Source: Tabrizicola fusiformis (GTDB taxonomy: Bacteria; Pseudomonadota; Alphaproteobacteria; Rhodobacterales; Rhodobacteraceae). Taken from it: a DNA stretch of 57,048 nt. The notes under the pieces were generated by a model that saw only the letters and a program-made list of their open reading frames with translations, was not told where the DNA came from and did no database searches. Each line of letters opens with the position of its first letter. The first letter of the stretch is position 1. Positions 52,935 through 57,048 of this stretch are shown piece after piece. A program made the translations under genes and the position numbers. The DNA lies in the NCBI RefSeq assembly GCF_013328815.1, contig NZ_JABUHN010000017.1, positions 1-57,048 of the forward strand, in the 5' to 3' direction.

Positions 52935-53508
52935 GGCCCAGATCTTTCAGATCCTGATAACGGTCGCCGATCCGGTGGTGCGGGCGCCCTCCGGTCGAGG
53001 CCCCCAGCGCCACCACGATTTCGTCGGCGGCAGGCGCGTCGGGAATGGCAAAGTGGATGGTCTGGTAATGCGAGCGGCGGCCTTCGTCATGCTTGTCCAT
53101 CAGCGGCACCATGATCGGGGTGTTCGCGCCGCCGCGGACATTGGTGAAGGCAAGATAGGTCTTGGCGCCCAGCGCCTGCCGGTAATGGTTACCAAAGCGC
53201 AGCGTGTGGATCAGCGCGTTGGCATGTTCCAGCTCGCCGTCAAGGCCGACGACCGCCGCCTTGCCATAGCCTTCCACATTCTCGGCGCCGCCCGCCGCCT
53301 CAAGAATCATCGCGGTCAGAAGAGCGCCCAGTTCGGGGGCAACCGCATGGATTTCCGGCTTCAGGTCTTCGACAAAGCCGCGCCCGGCCCAGGGGTTCTT
53401 CAGCACAGCCGCCGCCGCGATCAGCTTGAGCGGCTTTGGCGCTGCACGGCCGCCCTCAATCAGCGTGGTCTCGATGTTGAGATAGGTCTTGCGAATCTGT
53501 GCCGACAT
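52906..53508 (-). CDS. DUF1185 'amino acid synthesis' family protein
   Basis: A 200-residue protein of family PF06684. IRKTYLNIETTLIEGGRAAPKPLKLIAAAAVLKNPWAGRGFVEDL is the conserved N-terminal block, and GYGKAAVVGLDGELEHANALIHTLRFGNHYRQALGAKTYLAFTN the central one. Structures of the family show a chorismate-mutase-like fold; the reaction is unknown and a role in amino-acid metabolism has been suggested. It is the first gene of the ten-gene operon, divergent from the GntR gene, with an operator-like palindrome 30 bp from its start. Confidence 0.87.
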   Translation of the reverse strand: MSAQIRKTYLNIETTLIEGGRAAPKPLKLIAAAAVLKNPWAGRGFVEDLKPEIHAVAPELGALLTAMILEAAGGAENVEGYGKAAVVGLDGELEHANALIHTLRFGNHYRQALGAKTYLAFTNVRGGANTPIMVPLMDKHDEGRRSHYQTIHFAIPDAPAADEIVVALGASTGGRPHHRIGDRYQDLKDLGHDVANPASV

Positions 53509-53537
53509 GGGGGCCTCCGGTTTCTGTTTTGGTATGT

Positions 53538-53547
53538 TGGTATACCA
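53538..53547. promoter_or_regulatory. GntR/FadR-type operator palindrome TGGTATACCA
   Basis: An exact 10-bp palindrome fitting the TGGT-N2-ACCA form of FadR-subfamily GntR operators. It is embedded in an AT-rich 97-bp gap between the DUF1185 gene (minus) and the GntR gene (plus). A partial second half-site TTGGTAT lies just before it. Control of both directions by the GntR protein is inferred. Confidence 0.6.
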
Positions 53548-53605
53548 TCATATCACATGTCAAGATATTCTTGCACTGGCCCCGCCCTGCGCCTATCGTG
53601 GCGCC

Positions 53606-54289
53606 ATGGATCAGACCAATGATGCCGACCTGCGGATCGAACATGCCCCCACCACGCTGCGCGAGCTGGCGGTGGACCGTATCCGGCAGGCCATCATCTC
53701 GGGCCGCTTCACCGGCGGCGACCGTCTGGTCGAACGGACGCTCTGCGATCAACTGGGCGTTTCCCGCTCGGTCGTGCGCGAGGCGATCCGCTATCTTGAG
53801 GCCGAGGGGCTGGTGGAAACGCAGGCGCGCAGCGGGCCCATGGTGGCCAAGCTTGACTGGGGCCGCGCGCAACAGGTCTACAACATCCGCCGCCTGCTTG
53901 AGGCTGATGCCGCAGCGGCCTGCGCCAGAATCGCCGACACCCGCATCAAGGACCGGCTGCGCCGGGCGCTGACCAATCTTGAGGCCGCCTTCAGCGATGC
54001 GGCCCCGAGCCGGGTTTATGAGGCGACCACGGAATTTTACGAGACGATCTTCACCTCCGCCGGCCATGACATCGCCTGGGAGGTGGTGCAGCGCCTGAAT
54101 GGCCGGATTTCCCGGCTGCGGGCGCTGACCCTTGCCACCACGGACCGCCGCATTTCCGGCCCGGCCCATATGGCGCGGATTTGCGAGGCGATCTGCAACA
54201 AGGATGCCACCGCCGCCGCCAAAGCCGTGAGCGACCATCTGACCGAGGCTTCGGAAATCGCCCGCCGCCTGCTGGAGAACGAGAAATGA
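53606..54289 (+). CDS. GntR-family transcriptional regulator (FCD domain)
   Basis: A 227-residue regulator. TLRELAVDRIRQAIISGRFTGGDRLVERTLCDQLGVSRSVVREAIRYLEAEGLVETQARSG is the winged helix (residues 17-75). The FCD domain follows (VYNIRRLLEADAAAACA, VYEATTEFYETIFTSAG). Divergent from the minus-strand operon, it is the probable repressor, released by the substrate or an intermediate. Its stop overlaps the DUF1330 gene by 4 bp. Confidence 0.88.
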   Translation: MDQTNDADLRIEHAPTTLRELAVDRIRQAIISGRFTGGDRLVERTLCDQLGVSRSVVREAIRYLEAEGLVETQARSGPMVAKLDWGRAQQVYNIRRLLEADAAAACARIADTRIKDRLRRALTNLEAAFSDAAPSRVYEATTEFYETIFTSAGHDIAWEVVQRLNGRISRLRALTLATTDRRISGPAHMARICEAICNKDATAAAKAVSDHLTEASEIARRLLENEK

Positions 54290-54576
54290 CCGCCTACTGG
54301 ATCGCCCATGTCACCGTCTCTGACCCCGAGGTCTATGCGCGGTATCAGGCGCTGGCCCCTGCCGCATTTGCCGCCCATGGCGGGCGGTTTCTGGCGCGCG
54401 GCGGCGAATCCGATGTCTTGGAAGGCCCCGAACTGGCCCGCCATGTGGTGATTGCCTTCCCCACGCTGGCCGCCGCCCGGGCCTGCTATGCCTCGGAAGA
54501 ATATCAACAGGCGCTGCGACATCGCCTTGGGGCCGCAACCGCGCATGTCGTCCTTGTGGATGGCCTGCCGGAATAG
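54286..54576 (+). CDS. DUF1330 domain-containing protein
   Basis: A 96-residue ferredoxin-like (dimeric alpha-beta barrel) protein. TAYWIAHVTVSDPEVYARYQALAPAAFAAHGGRFLARGG opens with the DUF1330 motif, and VVIAFPTLAAARACYASEEYQQALRHR follows. No catalytic role is known. It overlaps the GntR gene and may belong to the same response, possibly acting on a small intermediate. Confidence 0.85.
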   Translation: MTAYWIAHVTVSDPEVYARYQALAPAAFAAHGGRFLARGGESDVLEGPELARHVVIAFPTLAAARACYASEEYQQALRHRLGAATAHVVLVDGLPE

Positions 54577-54663
54577 CGATCCGGCCCGCATCAGAGCGCG
54601 AAACAGCAAAGAATAACTTTCCCTGGCTGATCTCTTCTTTGCAGAGGGCAAGCCCGCTTTGCG

Positions 54664-54691
54664 CGATAGTGCCGCCAAAACGGCGCTATCG
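54664..54691 (+). promoter_or_regulatory. Inverted repeat upstream of the aldehyde dehydrogenase
   Basis: CGATAGTGCCG (54664-54674) pairs with CGGCGCTATCG (54681-54691) over 11 bp with one T-G pair and a 6-base loop CCAAAA. It ends 13 bases before the chosen ATG at 54705. It may be an operator at DNA level or an RNA hairpin affecting the leader. Confidence 0.45.
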
Positions 54692-54704
54692 AATGGAAAC
54701 CACC

Positions 54705-56138
54705 ATGCCCCTGCCCCTGCGCAACCTGATCGGCGGTGAATGGGCCCTGCCCCATGACACAAGCGAGAACCGCAACCCGGCCAATCCCGAAGACCTGATC
54801 GGGCTTTATGCCCGCGGTGGCGCGGACGAGGTGGCATCGGCGGTCGCGGCCGCCAAAGCGGCGCAGCCCGGCTGGGCCGCCGCCTCGCCCCAACTGCGGG
54901 CCGATGTCCTGCGCCGGGTGGGTGACATACTGCTGGCACGGGTTGACGAAATGGCCCGGCTTCTGAGCCGCGAAGAGGGCAAGACCCTGGCCGAAGCCAA
55001 GGGCGAGGCGCTGCGTGCCGCCCAGATTTTCCATTTCTATGCGGGCGAACCGCTGCGCCTGCCGGGGGAAAAGCACAACTCGATCCGCGAAGGGGTCGAG
55101 ATTGACGTGACACGCGAACCGCTGGGGGTTGTCGGTCTGATCACCCCATGGAACTTTCCCATCGCCATACCGGCCTGGAAAACTGCGCCGGCACTGGCCG
55201 CCGGCAATTCGGTCATTCTGAAACCCGCCGATCTGACGCCGGGCTGTGCGCATCTGCTGGCCGAAATTCTGGTGGCGGCAGGCTGTCCGGCGGGCGTTTT
55301 CAACCTTGTCATGGGGCGCGGCTCCGAGATTGGTGCGGCCTTGGTCGCTCATCCCGATGTGGCGGCGATTTCCTTTACCGGGTCGGAAAGGGTCGGGCGT
55401 GGCATTGCGCGCGGCTGCGCCGAGGGGATGAAAAAGGTCCAGTTGGAAATGGGCGGCAAGAACCCCATGGTGGTGACCGCGCGGGCCAATCTTGACCTTG
55501 CCGTGGGTGCCTGCCTGAACGGCGCGTTCTTTTCGACCGGGCAACGTTGCACCGCCTCGTCCCGGCTGATCGTCGAGGCGGCGGTGCATGACGCATTCGT
55601 CGCCCGCCTGACCGCGGCCATGACTGCGCTGCGCCTGGGTGATCCGCTGGACCCCACCACGCAGATTGGTCCGGTGGTCAGCGAAAGCCAGCTTTCAGGC
55701 AACCTCGACTATGTGCGGCTGGCCACACAAGAGGGTTGCGAGGTGATTGGCGGCCAAAGGCCCGACCGGCCCGGCAGCTTTCAGAACCCTGCGCTGTTCG
55801 TGAATGCGACGAATGACATGCGGGTCGCGCGCGAGGAAATCTTTGGCCCCTGCGCAGCGGTGATCCGGGTGGCCGATTTCGACGAAGCCCTGTCGGTCGC
55901 CAATGACACGGACTTTGGCCTGTCTTCGGGCATCTGCACCGACAGTCTGGCCGAAGCGACGGCCTTCAGGCGAGCCTCGCGGGCCGGCATGGTGATGGTG
56001 AACCTGCCCACCGCCGGGGTTGACTATCATGTGCCCTTCGGGGGCCGGGGCGCCTCCTCTCTGGGGGGCCGCGAACAGGGGCGGCTGGCGATGGATTTCT
56101 ACACGACGGTCAAGACCGCCTATACTTTTGCGGGGTGA
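54705..56138 (+). CDS. Aldehyde dehydrogenase (2-oxoglutarate-semialdehyde-dehydrogenase-like)
   Basis: A 477-residue enzyme. LEMGGKNPMVVTARANL carries the catalytic Glu and TGQRCTASSRLIVE the catalytic Cys. GVVGLITPWNFPIAIPAWKTAPALAAGNSVILKP is the cofactor block. The end VDYHVPFGGRGASSLGGREQGRLAMDFYTTVKTAYT is characteristic of the semialdehyde dehydrogenases of sugar-acid pathways. The start MPLPLRNLIGGEW is preferred; METTMPLP at 54693 is an alternative and neither has a strong ribosome binding site. It overlaps a possible GTG start of the next gene. Confidence 0.85.
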   Translation: MPLPLRNLIGGEWALPHDTSENRNPANPEDLIGLYARGGADEVASAVAAAKAAQPGWAAASPQLRADVLRRVGDILLARVDEMARLLSREEGKTLAEAKGEALRAAQIFHFYAGEPLRLPGEKHNSIREGVEIDVTREPLGVVGLITPWNFPIAIPAWKTAPALAAGNSVILKPADLTPGCAHLLAEILVAAGCPAGVFNLVMGRGSEIGAALVAHPDVAAISFTGSERVGRGIARGCAEGMKKVQLEMGGKNPMVVTARANLDLAVGACLNGAFFSTGQRCTASSRLIVEAAVHDAFVARLTAAMTALRLGDPLDPTTQIGPVVSESQLSGNLDYVRLATQEGCEVIGGQRPDRPGSFQNPALFVNATNDMRVAREEIFGPCAAVIRVADFDEALSVANDTDFGLSSGICTDSLAEATAFRRASRAGMVMVNLPTAGVDYHVPFGGRGASSLGGREQGRLAMDFYTTVKTAYTFAG

Positions 56139-56140
56139 AC

Positions 56141-56995
56141 ATGCTGGTGGATGATCTTGCCGACCTGCTGGGGCCAAGTGGCTGGCTTGCCGATGCGTCA
56201 GGCCATAGCCGCGACTGGCTGGACCGCTACGGCACGCCCCCCTTGGGCGTGGCACGGCCCGCAACCACGGTCGAGGTTTCGGCGGTGGTCGCGCTGTGTC
56301 ATGCGGCAGGGGTCGCCGTCGTGCCGCAGGGGGGCAACACCGGGCTTTGTGGCGGGGCGGTTGCCGGTGAAGCAGGGGGCGTAATCCTGTCCCTGTCGCG
56401 CATGGCGCAGATCGGGCCGATGGACCCCGACAGCGCCAGCGTGGTCGTCGATGCCGGGGTGGTTCTGGCCGATCTGCACCAGAGGCTTGAAGGGTCGGGC
56501 CTGATCTTCCCGATGCATCTGGGTGCCGAAGGGTCTGCCCGGATCGGCGGGCTGATCGGAACGAATGCGGGCGGCAGTCAGGCGTTCCGCCATGGCATGA
56601 TGGGCGACCGGGTGCTGGGGCTTGAGGTTGTCCTGCCCGACGGCGCGGTCTGGGACGGGCTGCGCGCGGTGCAGAAAGACAATGCCGGCTTTCAGTTGCG
56701 TCGACTGTTCTGCGGCGCCGAGGGCGCTCTGGGTGTTGTGACCCGGGCCGTGTTGCAGCTTGCGCCTGCGCCGCGCCAACAGGCAACGGCGCTTCTGGCG
56801 GTGCCCGGCTGGGAGGCGCTGGTGCAGCTTGGCCGGCTTTTGCGCAGCGAGGCGGGCGAGTTTCTGGCCGCCATTGAGTTCTTTTGCGACTTCGGGTTGA
56901 CGCTGGCAGAGCGGCATGTCGCCGGGCTGGTCTTTCCTTTGCAAAGCCGCGCCCCGGTTTACCTTCTGGTCGGCTCTGTTGCACAAATCCCGTGA
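56141..56995 (+). pseudogene. FAD-binding (GlcD-like) dehydrogenase truncated by an insertion sequence
   Basis: The N-terminal FAD-binding_4 domain is intact: RPATTVEVSAVVALCHAAGVAVVPQGGNTGLCGGAV, then GLIGTNAGGSQAFRHGMMGDRVLGLEVVLPDG and LFCGAEGALGVVTRAVL. Intact relatives (D-2-hydroxyacid or D-2-hydroxyglutarate dehydrogenases) have about 460 residues. Here the native reading ends near 56971, and seven codons from an IS end follow before the stop. The FAD-linked C-terminal domain is lost, so the protein should be inactive. It was coupled to the aldehyde dehydrogenase upstream; a GTG at 56135 is an alternative start. Confidence 0.85.
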
Positions 56996-57048
56996 GGGAT
57001 TCATCTCGTGAATCCAGCGTGGTAGCCGGCGTGCATGAGCAGACCCAT
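56972..57048 (+). mobile_element. IS5-family-like insertion sequence, left end
   Basis: It starts with GGCTCTGTTGCACAAATC, the form of terminal inverted repeat found in IS5-group elements, and continues past the window end. At 57035 an ATG opens MSRP-, the N-terminus common in IS5-family transposases. Only this end is visible, so the other repeat and the target duplication cannot be checked. Confidence 0.75.
57035..57048 (+). CDS. IS5-family transposase (N-terminal fragment)
   Basis: Only four codons and part of a fifth are inside the window (M-S-R-P). The identification rests on the adjacent IS5-like terminal repeat, the 63-base spacing from the repeat and the MSRP start usual for this group. 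Confidence 0.5.

Overview
The window is GC-rich, alphaproteobacterial-looking DNA. Codon use, the HAAT-type (Liv) and Ytf-type transporters, and the pca genes fit Rhodobacteraceae (Rhodobacter, Gemmobacter, Tabrizicola or Paracoccus-like). This placement is inferred from protein style, because there is no rRNA or tRNA to anchor it. Most of the window is catabolic accessory DNA: transporters, regulators and oxygenases in operons with many 1-4 bp gene overlaps. No rRNA, tRNA or CRISPR array was seen.

Region by region: (1) 1-3.8 kb is visibly less GC-rich. It holds the 3' end of a phage-type DNA methyltransferase, a DUF3800 protein, a CoiA-like (DUF6035-like) putative nuclease, a small hypothetical protein and an HMCES/YedK-type abasic-site protein. 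It looks like the edge of a mobile or defence segment. (2) 4.1-9.5 kb is a complete ytfQRT-yjfF sugar ABC importer with a GntR/FadR regulator. (3) 9.5-12.9 kb is pcaIJF with a divergent IclR regulator and a 33-bp inverted repeat between them. (4) 12.9-19.5 kb has a LysR regulator divergent from an intradiol dioxygenase, an MhqO-like ring-cleavage dioxygenase, an MhqD-like esterase and an orphan branched-chain-type solute-binding protein, then a XylR-type sensor whose ATPase domain is degenerate. (5) 19.5-39.2 kb is a large resorcinol/phenol-to-hydroxyquinol block. It contains an SDR, a second solute-binding protein, two livGFHM importer sets, an alcohol dehydrogenase, a hydrolase, a two-component flavin monooxygenase, a GMC oxidoreductase, hydroxyquinol 1,2-dioxygenase, a tautomerase-like protein, a LysR regulator, maleylacetate reductase and a TfdB-like hydroxylase, closed by a strong terminator. 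(6) 39.3-43.4 kb carries ordinary genes: a glycosyltransferase, ilvE, a hypothetical protein and rsgA. (7) 53.5-43.4 kb on the minus strand is a ten-gene operon: DUF1185 protein, alpha/beta hydrolase, flavin reductase with a degenerate Nudix-like tail, LLM flavin monooxygenase, aldehyde dehydrogenase, Pot-type ABC importer and succinate-semialdehyde dehydrogenase. A divergent GntR gene with a perfect operator-like palindrome precedes it. (8) 54.7-57.0 kb has an aldehyde dehydrogenase and an FAD-linked dehydrogenase cut by an IS5-like element whose transposase starts at the window edge.

How they work together: the hydroxylases in (5) should make hydroxyquinol, the intradiol dioxygenases open it to maleylacetate, maleylacetate reductase gives 3-oxoadipate, and PcaIJ/PcaF in (3) yield succinyl-CoA and acetyl-CoA. 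The route is therefore complete within the window. The minus-strand operon (7) is the best candidate for an undescribed pathway. It pairs import of a probably nitrogenous or polyamine-like compound with a Rut-like set of flavin monooxygenase, reductase and hydrolase, and ends at succinate semialdehyde. Its substrate cannot be read from sequence alone.
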